Counted from the first letter of the stretch, positions 9,612 to 23,494 are shown. The stretch: DNA of 64,000 nucleotides from Sphingomonas sp. J315 (GCF_024666595.1 NZ_CP088296.1:2780501-2844500), one strand, 5' to 3'. A program made the numbers and translations. Notes: generated by a model not told the origin, from the sequence alone.

Positions 9612-10669
9612 CCCCGCCGGCGGGACATCGCGGCGGGCAGCCGATGGAGCAGGTCGACGATCTCGACACCGCGCGCCTGACCGCATGGATGGAGGCCAAT
9701 GTCGCGGGTTTCGAGGGGCCGCTGAGCTACGCCAAATTCCCCGGCGGGCAGAGCAACCCGACGTACCGCATCGACGCGGCGAGCGGCGCCTATGTCCTGC
9801 GGCGCAAGCCGTTCGGGCCGCTGCTGCCCTCGGCCCATGCGGTGGATCGCGAATATCGGCTGATCGCCGGGCTGCATCCGACCGGCTTCCCGGTCGCGAA
9901 GCCCTATGGGCTATGCGAGGACGATGGGGTCGTCGGATCGGCCTTCTACATCATGGAGCTGGTCGCGGGGGCGACCTATTGGGACGGGTCGCTGCCCGAC
10001 AAAACGCCGGCGCAGCGCACCGCGATCTATTACGAAATCTGCGACCGGTTGGCGCAGCTGCATGAGACCGATTACGCGGCGGCGGGGCTGGGCGATTACG
10101 GCAAGCCGGGCAGCTATTTCGAGCGGCAGGTCGGGCGCTGGACCAAGCAGTATCGGTTGGCCCAGACCGACGATCTGGAGGATGTCGAAAAGCTGATCGA
10201 GTGGCTGCCGCGCACATTGCCGCCGCAGACGCGCACCAGCATCGTCCATGGCGATTATCGCATCGACAATATGATTTTCGACGCCGACGCGCCGCGCGTG
10301 AAGGCGGTGCTCGACTGGGAGCTGTCGACGCTGGGCGATCCGATGGCGGATTTCAGCTATCTGCTGATGAACTGGATGATCCCGGCCAATGGCGCGTCGG
10401 GCATTGGCGGGATTACCGGGGCGGAGACGGGCATCCCGACCGTCGAGGCGATGGTTGAGCGTTATTGCGCCGCGACCGGGCGCGACGGCATTCCCGACCT
10501 CAACTGGTATTTCGCGTTCGGCCAGTTCCGGCTGATGAGCATCGTCCAGGGGATCAAGCGCCGCCTGCTCGACGGCAATGCCAGCAATGCGCATGCCGAG
10601 GAGACAGCGGCGCGGGTGCCGGGGCTGGCGGCGAGTGCTTGGGAATTTGCGCGGAAGGCGGGGGCGTAA
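9608..10669 (+). CDS. APH-family kinase resembling the ACAD10/ACAD11 kinase domain
   Basis: A 353-residue phosphotransferase of the aminoglycoside/choline-kinase fold. Brenner motif HGDYRIDN is at residues 214-221 and the metal-binding segment LDWELSTLGDPMADFSYLL at about 235-253. KFPGGQSNPTYRI near the N-terminus matches the glycine-rich region of ACAD10/11 kinase domains. In ACAD11 and bacterial LvaA-type enzymes this fold phosphorylates the 4-hydroxyl of acyl-CoAs. An alternative start is ATG 9644. It overlaps the alcohol dehydrogenase by 4 bases. Resistance to aminoglycosides is unlikely given the context. Confidence 0.87.
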   Translation: MTPPAGHRGGQPMEQVDDLDTARLTAWMEANVAGFEGPLSYAKFPGGQSNPTYRIDAASGAYVLRRKPFGPLLPSAHAVDREYRLIAGLHPTGFPVAKPYGLCEDDGVVGSAFYIMELVAGATYWDGSLPDKTPAQRTAIYYEICDRLAQLHETDYAAAGLGDYGKPGSYFERQVGRWTKQYRLAQTDDLEDVEKLIEWLPRTLPPQTRTSIVHGDYRIDNMIFDADAPRVKAVLDWELSTLGDPMADFSYLLMNWMIPANGASGIGGITGAETGIPTVEAMVERYCAATGRDGIPDLNWYFAFGQFRLMSIVQGIKRRLLDGNASNAHAEETAARVPGLAASAWEFARKAGA

Positions 10670-10670
10670 G

Positions 10671-10780
10671 TCCCCCTCCCGCTTGCGGGAGGGGTTAGGG
10701 GAGGGCCTGTCCCTCTCAGTCAGATACAACGTGTGCGGACAGGCCCTCCCCCGGCCCCCCCCGCAAGCGGGAGGGGAGTT
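10671..10780. repeat. Long imperfect inverted repeat (REP/MITE-like)
   Basis: Left arm about 10673-10712 and right arm 10737-10778 pair through GGAGGGCCTGTCC with GGACAGGCCCTCC, and through CTCCCGCTTGCGGGAG with its copy. A short mismatched section lies between. The outer parts are themselves hairpins. It fills the gap between the kinase gene and the SDR and could act as a terminator or an RNA-processing site. Confidence 0.8.
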
Positions 10781-10784
10781 TTAG

Positions 10785-11550
10785 ATGAGCCTGTTCGACC
10801 TGACCGGTAAGGTCGCCATCGTCACCGGATCCTCGCGCGGGATCGGCAAAGCCTCGGCCGAAGCGCTCGCCGATCAGGGCGCTAAGGTGGTGATCTCCAG
10901 CCGCAACCAGGATGCGTGCGACGAGGTTGCCGCCGCGATCAATGCGAAGCATGGCGACGGCACCGCGATCGCCATTGCCGCGAGCATCTCGCACAAGGAC
11001 GCGCTCCAGCATCTGGTGGACGAGACGCGCCGCGTGTTCGGGCGGATCGACATCCTGGTCTGCAACGCTGCGTCCAACCCCTATTACGGGCCGCTGGCGG
11101 GCATTGCGGACGAGCAGTTCCGCAAGATCCTCGACAACAACGTCCTGTCGAACCACTGGCTGATCCAGATGGTCGCGCCCGAGATGCGCGAGCGCAAGGA
11201 CGGGGCGATCGTCATCATCTCCTCGATCGGGGGGACTGCGCGGGTCGCCGGTGATCGGGGCGTACAACGTGTCCAAGGCGGCGGACTTCCAGCTCGCGCG
11301 CAACTATGCGGTCGAATATGGTCCCGACAATGTCCGCGTGAACTGCATCGCGCCGGGGCTGATCAAGACCGACTTCGCCCGCGCGCTGTGGGAAGACCCC
11401 GCAGCCGAGGCGCGGGTGAACAAGCAGACCCCGCTGCGTCGTCTGGGCGAGCCGGAGGATATTGCGGGGGGCGTCGTGTTCCTCGCCTCGGCGGCGGGGC
11501 GCTACACCACCGGGCAGGCTTTGGTGATCGATGGCGGGGTGACGATCTGA
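10785..11550 (+). CDS. SDR-family oxidoreductase, frameshifted at a G6 run
   Basis: Short-chain dehydrogenase with NAD-binding TGSSRGIG near the N-terminus, NAAS, the catalytic serine in IISSIGG and YNVSK. The frame breaks at GGGGGG 11229-11234. Removing one G reads [22 protein letters not shown], a normal SDR active site, and continues to [13 protein letters not shown] with stop at 11550. The intact protein would be about 254 residues. Left uncorrected, the upstream frame runs into the next SDR and gives a false fusion. It overlaps the next gene by one base (TGATG). Its role is probably oxidation or reduction of a hydroxy/keto acyl intermediate. Confidence 0.9.
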
Positions 11551-12350
11551 TGGCACGCTTCACCGACAAATCGGTTATCGTCACCGGCGCAGGCAGCGGT
11601 ATCGGCCGCGCCGCCGCAATCCTGTTCGCCGCCGAAGGGGGACGGGTGATCGTCGCCGACAAGAGCGAGGGCGCGGACGAGACCGTCGCGCTGATCGCCG
11701 CGGCGGGCGGCACGGCCCAGGCAATCCGCATGGATGCGGGCAGTGAGCCGGACGTGATCGCCACGGTCGATCTCGCCGTCGCCGAATTCGGCGGGCTCGA
11801 CGTGCTCTTCGCCAATGCCGGGATTTCGGGCGGGATGGCCAATTTGTTCGACACCACGCCCGAGCTGATGGCGGAAGTGCTGCGCGTGAACCTGATCGGG
11901 CCGCTGCTCGCGATCAAGCATGGCGCGCCGACGATTGCGGAGCGCGGGAAGGGCGCGATCGTCCTCACCGCCAGCGTCGCCGGCATCCGTTCGGGCGCGG
12001 GCAGTCCGGCTTATTCGGCGTCCAAGGCGGGGGTCATCAACCTCGCCGCAGTCGCCGCGCAGCAGCTGTCCGGCTCCAATGTCCGCGTCAACGCGCTGTG
12101 CCCCGGCCTTACCGAGACCGGCATGACCAAGCCGACCTTCGACTATGCGCGCGAGGCGGGGAAGATGGATCGCGTCGGCCGGTTGAATCCGCTCCGCCGC
12201 GGCGCCCAGCCCGAGGAACTGGCGCGCGCGGCGCTGTTCCTTGCGTCGGACGATGCCAGCTATGTCAACGGACAGGCGCTGGCGGTGGACGGCGGCCTGT
12301 CGTCCAGCCATCCGGTGACGCGGCAGGAATATGGCAAGACGGCGGTGTAA
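11550..12350 (+). CDS. SDR-family oxidoreductase
   Basis: A 266-residue short-chain dehydrogenase. Visible features are TGAGSGIGR (cofactor binding), NAGISGG, the catalytic serine in LTASVAG, YSASKAG and the C-terminal end [13 protein letters not shown] typical of classical SDRs. The start codon overlaps the stop of the preceding SDR. The two SDRs sit behind the kinase and alcohol dehydrogenase in one orientation, suggesting a single operon starting at 7103. Substrate unknown; a hydroxyacyl-CoA or a secondary alcohol is the likeliest from context. Confidence 0.92.
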   Translation: MARFTDKSVIVTGAGSGIGRAAAILFAAEGGRVIVADKSEGADETVALIAAAGGTAQAIRMDAGSEPDVIATVDLAVAEFGGLDVLFANAGISGGMANLFDTTPELMAEVLRVNLIGPLLAIKHGAPTIAERGKGAIVLTASVAGIRSGAGSPAYSASKAGVINLAAVAAQQLSGSNVRVNALCPGLTETGMTKPTFDYAREAGKMDRVGRLNPLRRGAQPEELARAALFLASDDASYVNGQALAVDGGLSSSHPVTRQEYGKTAV

Positions 12351-12389
12351 TGTCTTGATCCGGTAACGGAAAAGCGGGAGCATCCGCAG

Positions 12390-13499
12390 ATGCTCACCCT
12401 TCTCGTCGCCGTCGCACAAACCGCCACGCTTCAGGCTCCGTCGTCGGCGCGGGCGTACCGGCCCCATCTGGTCGATTTCGACGCCGGCGAGGCGCACTGC
12501 GACGGGCGCTCGGTCGCTGTGCTGAGAGCGGTTCAGCCGTTTACGGAGGTCGCGCGGCTTGGTGCCGCGCCTCCGCGCGCGGTGCGGATGACCTTTGCGC
12601 TCGATCGGGACGGACGACCTGCGGGAATCACCCAGCGGGTCGAGGATAGCGCTCCGCCCTTTGGTTTCACGCCGACCGCCGATCTCGCCCCCGCGCTCAG
12701 CCTGTGGCGCTTTGCCGGGGGACGCCCGGGAACGTCGTGCAGTATCGTCTTCACGCCCCGGATAAAGCCGGTGGACGAGGCGGAAAAGTCCGACCTGTTC
12801 CGCGTCATCGCGCTCCGTCGGCCTGTCATGGGCGACCAGGCCGCATTGGCGACGCGCCTGCGCAAGATCGATTGCGGCGGTCAGCGTCCGCCTCAGGTGC
12901 TGCTGCGTGCCTATCCCGACAAGTCGCGCATCGCCCGCGAGCCGGGCGCACCGGCCTACAGCATCGTCGAATTCGACATCGATCCGGCGGGGGTGCCGGC
13001 CCATGTTGCGATTGCGACAAGCAGTGGAAATGCGGGGCTCGATCGCGCTGCTGTCGATGCCGCCGGGCGTTCGCGCTTTGCCGGTAACGCGCCCCGCACG
13101 CGCTGCACCGTGCCTGTGCTGCTCGGGCCCGGCGACCCGATCCCGGCGCCGCCCGCCCCCGACAGGTCGGCGTTTCGGCCACAGGACTCGACTTGTCCGG
13201 ACAAGCTGACATGGACGCGCCCCATCGCGTTGAACTATCCCGATGGTTTCCGGCGACGCGCGATCGAGGGGTGGGCGATGCTCAGCTTCGATCTCGCGCC
13301 CTGGGGCGAGCCTGGCCAGATCAAGGTCCTCGCCAGCGAGCCCGCCGAGGCGTTCGGGGCGCAGGCGCGTCAGTCGCTCGCTACGGCCCGCGCCAATGCG
13401 CCATCGGGCGGAGCACAAGGCTGTGTGCTCAAGGTCACATTCCGGATGCCTGCCCGGGTCGACGATTACGCGGTCGAAGGCGCAGACGGCGATTTCTGA
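12390..13499 (+). CDS. Secreted protein with TonB C-terminal-like domains
   Basis: A 369-residue protein with a short hydrophobic N-terminus (MLTLLVAVAQTATLQA). It seems to hold two or three TonB C-terminal-like folds: VEFDIDPAGVPAHVAIATSS...LDRAAVDAAGRSRF in the middle and YPDGFRRRAIEGWAMLSFDL...APWGEPGQIKVLASEPAEAF at the end. Paired cysteines recur (AHCDG, TSCSI, IDCGG, RTRCT, STCPD, GCVLK). GGGAG precedes ATG 12390. It lacks the proline-rich spacer and membrane anchor of true TonB, so it is a periplasmic relative of unknown role. It follows the SDR operon by 39 bases. Confidence 0.6.
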   Translation: MLTLLVAVAQTATLQAPSSARAYRPHLVDFDAGEAHCDGRSVAVLRAVQPFTEVARLGAAPPRAVRMTFALDRDGRPAGITQRVEDSAPPFGFTPTADLAPALSLWRFAGGRPGTSCSIVFTPRIKPVDEAEKSDLFRVIALRRPVMGDQAALATRLRKIDCGGQRPPQVLLRAYPDKSRIAREPGAPAYSIVEFDIDPAGVPAHVAIATSSGNAGLDRAAVDAAGRSRFAGNAPRTRCTVPVLLGPGDPIPAPPAPDRSAFRPQDSTCPDKLTWTRPIALNYPDGFRRRAIEGWAMLSFDLAPWGEPGQIKVLASEPAEAFGAQARQSLATARANAPSGGAQGCVLKVTFRMPARVDDYAVEGADGDF

Positions 13500-13573
13500 C
13501 GCGCTCTGACAGGCGATTGACCGACGCCGTCCGAAGGCCGACCCTGCGCCCGACACCAAGTAGGAGCGCAACG

Positions 13574-14281
13574 ATGCGGATCATTCGGGCACTGACGGCG
13601 GCTACATTGATGGTGGCGTGCATCCTTCCCGCTCCCGCGCAGGAAGTGGTGGTCACCGCAACCCGCTCGGCGAGCAATCGCGACGGGTTTCAGGGCACGT
13701 CGATCCCGATCATCACGATGCGGCGCACCGCCGACTTCGCGGTGCAGCGGGTGTCGATTACCGGCGACACGCGCGACGAGGCGACGCGCCGCAAGGAAAT
13801 CTATGCGATGGTCCGCAGCGCGATCGAGCAGGCGGGCAGGCACGGCGTCGAGCTGGCGACCGGCGACTATGTGGTCGAGGCGCTGACGCTCGAAAACTAC
13901 GGTAACCTCACTCTTGTGCGCGACGGTCGCCCGGATTCGGAACGGACCAGCTTCATCATCAAGGTCAAGCTGGAGCCCGGCATGGACGCGCGCGCCGCGC
14001 TCGACCGCATCGCCAAGTTCATCAAGGCGGTGCCGCCCACCGGCCGCGCGCAGATCGAGAAGAGCGGCGACATGACGCTGTCGGTGCTCAACCCCGATCA
14101 ATATCGCACCAAGATCATCGAAATGATCGCCGCCGACGCCGCCACCACCGCAGCGCGCTTCGGTCCGGATTACGGCGTCGAGGTTCGCGGTCTCGACCGC
14201 CCGGTGGAATGGTCACGGGCCAGCCTGACCGAGGTGTTCCTCTACCTCCCGGCAAGCTACACGGTGGTCGCCAAGAAATAG
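13574..14281 (+). CDS. Secreted hypothetical protein, possibly SIMPL-like
   Basis: A 235-residue exported protein: signal peptide MRIIRALTAATLMVACILPAPAQ, then EVVVTATRS. The start ATG 13574 is preceded by AGGAG, and the upstream in-frame extension overlaps the previous gene. The pattern of alternating strands and the phrase AMVRSAIEQAGRHGVELATGDYVVEALT resemble SIMPL/DUF541-type proteins, but I do not recognise a firm family. It lies 11 bases before a beta-lactamase-fold hydrolase, so the two are probably co-transcribed. Confidence 0.65.
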   Translation: MRIIRALTAATLMVACILPAPAQEVVVTATRSASNRDGFQGTSIPIITMRRTADFAVQRVSITGDTRDEATRRKEIYAMVRSAIEQAGRHGVELATGDYVVEALTLENYGNLTLVRDGRPDSERTSFIIKVKLEPGMDARAALDRIAKFIKAVPPTGRAQIEKSGDMTLSVLNPDQYRTKIIEMIAADAATTAARFGPDYGVEVRGLDRPVEWSRASLTEVFLYLPASYTVVAKK

Positions 14282-14292
14282 AAAGGACCGCC

Positions 14293-15492
14293 ATGCCCCG
14301 TCGCGCCGCCAGCCTGTTGTTGATCGGATTGGCATGGGTGAGCGGCCCGGCGGCGGCGCAGGAGCGGTCGTTCGACGCGGAACTGCGCGACTTCCGCAAC
14401 CTGCATCGCGTCACGGTGCAACAGGCGAAGATCGTCGGCAGCAGCTTCTACTTCGTGCGCGACGGCAAGACCGTGGCCGCCGATCACCTGGGACAGCAGG
14501 ACGCCGACGCCGGCACGCCGGTGGATGCGCGGACGATCTATCACTGGGCGTCGGTGACCAAGACGATGACGGGGATCGCGATCATGCAGCTGCGCGATCG
14601 CGGATTGCTGAAACTCGACGATCCGATCGTGCGATACGTCCCCGAGCTTGCGAAGGTGCATAATCCGTTCGGGCCGATGGAGGCGATCACGATCCGTCAG
14701 CTGATGAGCCACAGCGCGGGGTTTCGCAGCGGCACCTGGCCGTGGCGTGACAAGGAGTGGCAGCCGTTCGAGCCCGCCGGCTGGGCGCAGCTGGCGGCGA
14801 TGCTGCCCTATACGGCGGTCGAATTCGCACCGGGATCGCGCTTTGGCTATTCCAACCCCGGCATCGTCTATCTGGGGCAGGTGATCGAGCGGCTGTCGGG
14901 CGAGGATTTCGAGGTCTATATCGACAAGAATATCCTCAAGCCGCTGGGCATGCATGCCAGCTATTTCGACCGCACCCCGCCGCACCTGATGCCGCACCGC
15001 TCGCACAGCTACTATCTGCGCGATGGCAAGCGGGTGGCGGCAGCGTTCGATGTCGATACCGGCGTCACCGTGTCCAATGGTGGCCTGAACGCGCCGATGC
15101 CCGACATGGCGAAGTATCTGGCGTTCCTGATCGGCGATCCGGCGCGGACGGACTATGCGCTGGTGCTCAAGCGCAGTTCGCTGGAGGAAATGTGGCGACC
15201 GCAGGTCGATGCGGGCGACGATTTCAGCCAGGGGCGGATGGCGACGACGACCAGGGCCGGCCTGTCCTTCTTTATCGACCGGACGCGCGGGGTGCGCTTC
15301 GTCGGCCACAATGGCGACCAGAACGGGTTCCGCGCCTATCTCAGCCTTTGTCCGGACCAGCGCGCGGGCAGCCTGCTCACTTTCAATACCGAGACGCGCG
15401 GGGTGCGGAACGATCCGACGAACCGCGACACGGCGGAATCGCGGATCGCGCTGGCCACCGACCGGCTGTGCGAGGCGCTGGCGGGCAGCTGA
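14293..15492 (+). CDS. Beta-lactamase-family serine hydrolase (secreted)
   Basis: A 399-residue class C beta-lactamase-fold enzyme, probably an esterase or peptidase rather than a drug-resistance enzyme. Catalytic SVTK is at residues 87-90, the YSN motif starts at Tyr186, and a HNG motif near the C-terminus replaces KTG. The N-terminus MPRRAASLLLIGLAWVSGPAAAQ is a signal peptide, so it acts in the periplasm or outside. I chose ATG 14293 with GAAAGGA upstream over the longer frame from 14209, which overlaps the previous gene. In this cluster it may free an acyl substrate from an ester (inference). Confidence 0.88.
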   Translation: MPRRAASLLLIGLAWVSGPAAAQERSFDAELRDFRNLHRVTVQQAKIVGSSFYFVRDGKTVAADHLGQQDADAGTPVDARTIYHWASVTKTMTGIAIMQLRDRGLLKLDDPIVRYVPELAKVHNPFGPMEAITIRQLMSHSAGFRSGTWPWRDKEWQPFEPAGWAQLAAMLPYTAVEFAPGSRFGYSNPGIVYLGQVIERLSGEDFEVYIDKNILKPLGMHASYFDRTPPHLMPHRSHSYYLRDGKRVAAAFDVDTGVTVSNGGLNAPMPDMAKYLAFLIGDPARTDYALVLKRSSLEEMWRPQVDAGDDFSQGRMATTTRAGLSFFIDRTRGVRFVGHNGDQNGFRAYLSLCPDQRAGSLLTFNTETRGVRNDPTNRDTAESRIALATDRLCEALAGS

Positions 15493-15498
15493 ACCCGT

Positions 15499-16383
15499 TC
15501 AGCCTTCGCGCATCCGCATCAGCCCTTCCTGCGCGACGCTCGCCACCAGCCGTCCGTCGCGGCTGTAGATGCGCCCGCGGTTGAACCCGCGCGCATGGCC
15601 GGCCCAGGGGCTGTCGGTGGTGTAGAGCAGCCAGTCGTCGGCGCGCAGCGGCTCGTGCAGCCACACGGCATGGTCGAGGCTCGCGCTCTGCAAGCCGCGC
15701 GTCATCCAGTTGATGCCGTGCGGCATGGTCGCGGTGCCGAGCAGCATCATGTCGCTGGCGTAGGAGAGCACCGCGCGGTGCAGCGCGGGATCGTCGGGCA
15801 AAGCGGCGGCGGTGCGGAACCAGCTATGCTGCACCGGCTCGCGCTTTTCGGGCTTGAACCAGTTGCGCGGGGAGCAGGGGCGGATCTCGATCGGGCGCGG
15901 GCGCAGGAAGAAGGGGCGGAACTTCTCCGGCACATGGTCGCGGATTTCCTCGCGCAGGTCGAACTCGGAGCGCAGGTCGTCCGGCCCCGGCACGTCGGGC
16001 ATGTCGGCCTGATGCGACAGGCCGTCCTCGGGCCGCTGGAACGACGCGATCATGTTGAGGATCGGCACGCCCTGTTGCAGCGCGATCACGCGGCGATTGG
16101 CAAAGCTGCCCCCGTCATAATCGCGCACGACGCGATAGATGATCGGGAAATCCTCATTTCCCGGGCGCATGAAATAGGCGTGGAGCGAGTGGGCGTCCTT
16201 GCCCTCGACCGAGCGCTGCGCCGCCTGAAGCGCCTGGGCAATCACCTGCCCGCCGAACACGCGCCCGACCCCGCCGGGCTGGCGCGCGCCGCGATACAGG
16301 TCGACGTCGATCGTTTCGACGTCGAGGAGCTCGATCAGCTGGGTCACCTGTTCGGCGGCGGTTTCGGCGCGTTTTTCGGTCAT
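15499..16383 (-). CDS. tesB: Acyl-CoA thioesterase II
   Basis: A 294-residue double-hotdog thioesterase that hydrolyses acyl-CoA to free acid and CoA. Recognisable parts are GRVFGGQVIAQALQAA and HSLHAYFMRPGN in the first hotdog, and SASLDHAVWLHEP and RADDWLLYTTDSPWAG in the second. It ends at RLVASVAQEGLMRMR, typical of TesB. AGGAGGAAG sits just before the ATG. The gene follows an acyl-CoA dehydrogenase on the same strand, separated by a perfect small palindrome, and is convergent with the serine hydrolase at 14293. It may release CoA when intermediates accumulate. Confidence 0.94.
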   Translation of the reverse strand: MTEKRAETAAEQVTQLIELLDVETIDVDLYRGARQPGGVGRVFGGQVIAQALQAAQRSVEGKDAHSLHAYFMRPGNEDFPIIYRVVRDYDGGSFANRRVIALQQGVPILNMIASFQRPEDGLSHQADMPDVPGPDDLRSEFDLREEIRDHVPEKFRPFFLRPRPIEIRPCSPRNWFKPEKREPVQHSWFRTAAALPDDPALHRAVLSYASDMMLLGTATMPHGINWMTRGLQSASLDHAVWLHEPLRADDWLLYTTDSPWAGHARGFNRGRIYSRDGRLVASVAQEGLMRMREG

Positions 16384-16394
16384 TCTTCCTCCTT

Positions 16395-16420
16395 AGCCCC
16401 TCCCCTAAAGGGGAGGGGCT
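16395..16420. repeat. Small perfect palindrome (REP-like)
   Basis: A 12-bp perfect stem, AGCCCCTCCCCT with AGGGGAGGGGCT, has a 2-base loop. It lies between the dehydrogenase stop and the tesB ribosome-binding site. A variant of the same hairpin is seen at the right end of the element at 63406-63514. Confidence 0.85.
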
Positions 16421-16428
16421 TTGGCAGA

Positions 16429-17556
16429 TCAATATCCCGCCGCTTCGGCCAGCGCATTAGCGTGAAAGTTCGTATCGCCGAACAGCTCCGCCAGCACGCG
16501 CCCGCGCTTCATGTAGAAGCCGATTTCATATTCGTCGGTCATGCCGATGCCGCCGTGCATCTGGACGCCTTCCTGAACCGCCAGCGTGGAGGCCATGCCG
16601 GCCATCGCCTTGGCGACCGACACTGCGGTGTCGGCCTTTGTATCGCCGGCGTCGAGCAATTGTTGCGCCTTGAGCACTGCAGCGCGTGCGACTTCGAGTT
16701 CGGAGTAGAGATGCGCCGCGCGGTGCTGGAGCGCCTGGAAGCTGCCGATCAGCACACCGAACTGCTTGCGCTCTTTCAGATACTGGACGGTCATGTCCAT
16801 CGCGCCGCCACCGACGCCCAGCATCTCCGCCGCCGCCCCGGCGCGGCCCGCTCCGAGCAATGCGTTGAGGACCGTGCGGCCGTCATCGACCTGACCGATC
16901 ACTGCATCGGCATCGACCTCGACGCCTTCGAACGTCATACGGGCGGCGAGGCTCGCATCGGCCAGGCGTTGGGGGTCGGCGGTCAGGTTCGCCGCATCCT
17001 TCGGGACCGCGAACAGGGTGACGCCGTCCGTGTCCTCGGGCGATCCGGCGGTGCGGGCAGCGACGATGAGGAGGTCGGCGATGTGGCCATGCGTCACGAA
17101 CTGCTTGGCGCCGGTCAGGCGGAAACCATTGCCCGACCGCTCCGCCTTCATCCCGATCGCGTTGCCATGCTTGGCGCGCTCGTCGATCGCGAGCGCCGCG
17201 ACGGTCTCGCCCGCGAGGATGCCGGGGAACCAGCGTTCGGCGTGGCTGCTGCCCTTGAGCGCCGCCACCGCCGCAACCGCCGTGGTGAGGAAGGGGGAGG
17301 GGGACAGGTTGCGCCCGATCTCCTCCAGCACCACCCCCGCCTCGACATGGCCGAGACCGAGGCCGCCGTCGCTTTCGGGGATCAGAATGCCGGTAAAGCC
17401 CATTTCGGCGAATTGCTTCCACAGGTCGCGGCTGAACCCGGTCGTATCGTTCGCGTCGCGCAGCGCGCGCATATGGCTGACCGGGGCGGCTTCGGACACG
17501 AATTGCTGCGCGGCATCGCGGAGCATTGTCTGTTCTTCGTTGAGGTAGAGTGGCAT
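16429..17556 (-). CDS. Acyl-CoA dehydrogenase
   Basis: A 375-residue flavoprotein of the acyl-CoA dehydrogenase family. It starts MPLYLNEEQTMLRDAAQQFV, with an active-site region around KQFVTHGHIADLLIVAA and the C-terminal MHGGIGMTDEYEIGFYMKRGRV motif. It is a paralogue of the partial gene at the window start. Transcribed after the dehydrogenase at 17668-18852, with a palindromic repeat pair between them. Two dissimilar adjacent dehydrogenases suggest a heterodimeric enzyme such as those acting on steroid or branched acyl-CoAs, but heterodimer formation cannot be judged from sequence alone. Confidence 0.94.
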   Translation of the reverse strand: MPLYLNEEQTMLRDAAQQFVSEAAPVSHMRALRDANDTTGFSRDLWKQFAEMGFTGILIPESDGGLGLGHVEAGVVLEEIGRNLSPSPFLTTAVAAVAALKGSSHAERWFPGILAGETVAALAIDERAKHGNAIGMKAERSGNGFRLTGAKQFVTHGHIADLLIVAARTAGSPEDTDGVTLFAVPKDAANLTADPQRLADASLAARMTFEGVEVDADAVIGQVDDGRTVLNALLGAGRAGAAAEMLGVGGGAMDMTVQYLKERKQFGVLIGSFQALQHRAAHLYSELEVARAAVLKAQQLLDAGDTKADTAVSVAKAMAGMASTLAVQEGVQMHGGIGMTDEYEIGFYMKRGRVLAELFGDTNFHANALAEAAGY

Positions 17557-17580
17557 CTAAATCTCCGTCGCCCTCTTTTT

Positions 17581-17662
17581 CGTCACCCCAGCGAAAGCTG
17601 GGGTCTGGTGCGGCAGGGGGACCGCTTCGCAACTGGAGACCCCAGCTTTCGCTGGGGTGACG
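17581..17662. repeat. Paired REP-like palindromes with perfect 26-bp arms
   Basis: Arms 17581-17606 and 17637-17662 are exact reverse complements, each starting CGTCACCCCAGCGAAAGC at the outer end. A 30-base centre separates them. It belongs to the same family as the repeat at 8395-8502 (shared CGTCACCCC outer tip and GCGAA core). Confidence 0.9.
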
Positions 17663-17667
17663 GCAAG

Positions 17668-22227
<4,560 letters not shown>

Positions 22228-22255
22228 GTCGCTCTCCAGTTGCGTGCTGCGCCGG

Positions 22256-23486
22256 TCAGGCCAGCGCGGAATAGATCATCGTCTTCAGCTCGCGCCGGAT
22301 CGGGTAGAGCCCCGATGGCGACAGCTGGGTCATGAACACCATCGTGATCCGCTCGACCGGATCGACGAAGAAGGCGGTCGAAAACATCCCGCCCCAGTAA
22401 AACTCCCCGACGCTGCCCGGGATCATCGAGCGCGCGACGTCGATGTTCATCGCAAAGCCGAGGCCAAAGCCGGTCCCGGCACTCTGCGTCTCGCTGAACA
22501 GCGATCGCGACAGCGCCGACAGGTCCTTGCCGCCGGGCAGATGGTTCATCACCATCAGGTCAAGCGTCTTGCGCCCGATGATCCGCGCGCCGTCCAGCGT
22601 CCCGCCGTTGAGCAGCATGGTGCAGAACCGGTGATAATCGAGCGAAGTCGAGACCAACCCGCCGCCGCCCGACAACAGCGTCGGCTTGCGGCTCCACGCC
22701 GACTCCGCGCCGCGATCGTACACTACCCGGCCTTCACCGCCCTTGAACGTGTAGCAGTCGGTCAGGCGATCGACCTTGTCCTCCGGGACCATGAACCCGG
22801 TGTCGTGCATGCTGAGCGGGGCGAAGACGTGCTGTTCGAAATAGGCGTCGAGCTTCTGCCCCGACACCCGCTCGACCACCGCGCCGAGCACATCGGTCGA
22901 TACCGAATAATTCCACGCCTCGCCCGGCGAAAATTCGAGCGGCAGCTTGCCCAGCGCCGCGACGAACCCGTCCAGATCGAGATGCCCGTGCCAATTCTCG
23001 ATCCGCCCCTCGCGATAGGCCGCATCGACATTGCCGCGATCTCTGGAAGCCATAGGTGAGGCCCGATGTATGCCGCAGCAGGTCGATCATCCGCATCGGC
23101 TCGGCGGTCGGCTTGGTCACGAACGGCACCCCGCCGCCGCCGCCATTATAGACGCCCAGCCCCTTGAATTCGGGCAGCACGTGATGGACCGGCGTGTCGA
23201 GCGCGACGCTGCCTCCCTCGACCAGTTGCATGAACGCGATCGACGTCACCGGCTTGGTCATCGACGCGATGCGGTAGATCGAGGTTTCGTCCACCGCCGC
23301 GCCACCCTCACGCGCCGCACCCTGATGGCTGAAATGCGCGATCCGCCCGTCGCGGGCGATCAGCAGCTGGGCGTTAGGCAGCTTGCCCGAGTCGAGGTAA
23401 CGCGCCTTGACGAACGCATCGATGCGGGCGAGCCGGTCGGTGTTGAAGCCGCTTTCCGTAGCGGTAGCGAAGGCGGTAGAGTCCAT
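22256..23486 (-). CDS. Beta-lactamase-family serine hydrolase, frameshifted
   Basis: Class C beta-lactamase-fold hydrolase split into two frames. The N-terminal part from ATG 23486 ([14 protein letters not shown]) carries the catalytic SMTKP and [13 protein letters not shown]. The second frame continues [27 protein letters not shown] (YSV in place of YxN) and [16 protein letters not shown]. One extra base lies in GATCTCT on the plus strand at about 23038-23044; removing it reads [14 protein letters not shown] or YGFQDRGN. The intact length is about 409 residues. It has no signal peptide, so it is probably cytoplasmic. A sequencing error is more likely than a pseudogene. Confidence 0.82.
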
Positions 23487-23494
23487 ACCTAGAA

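Noticed and set aside
9608..10669. Aminoglycoside resistance gene
   Set aside because: The fold is APH-like, but the context and GGQSNPTYRI motif point to an acyl-CoA pathway kinase.
10785..12350. A fused double-SDR protein of 521 residues
   Set aside because: The fusion depends on one extra G at 11229-11234. Two normal SDR genes with overlapping stop/start explain the sequence better.
14293..15492. Beta-lactamase antibiotic resistance gene
   Set aside because: It belongs to the broad class C-like esterase/peptidase group. The KTG-type motif is replaced by HNG and the neighbours are catabolic genes.
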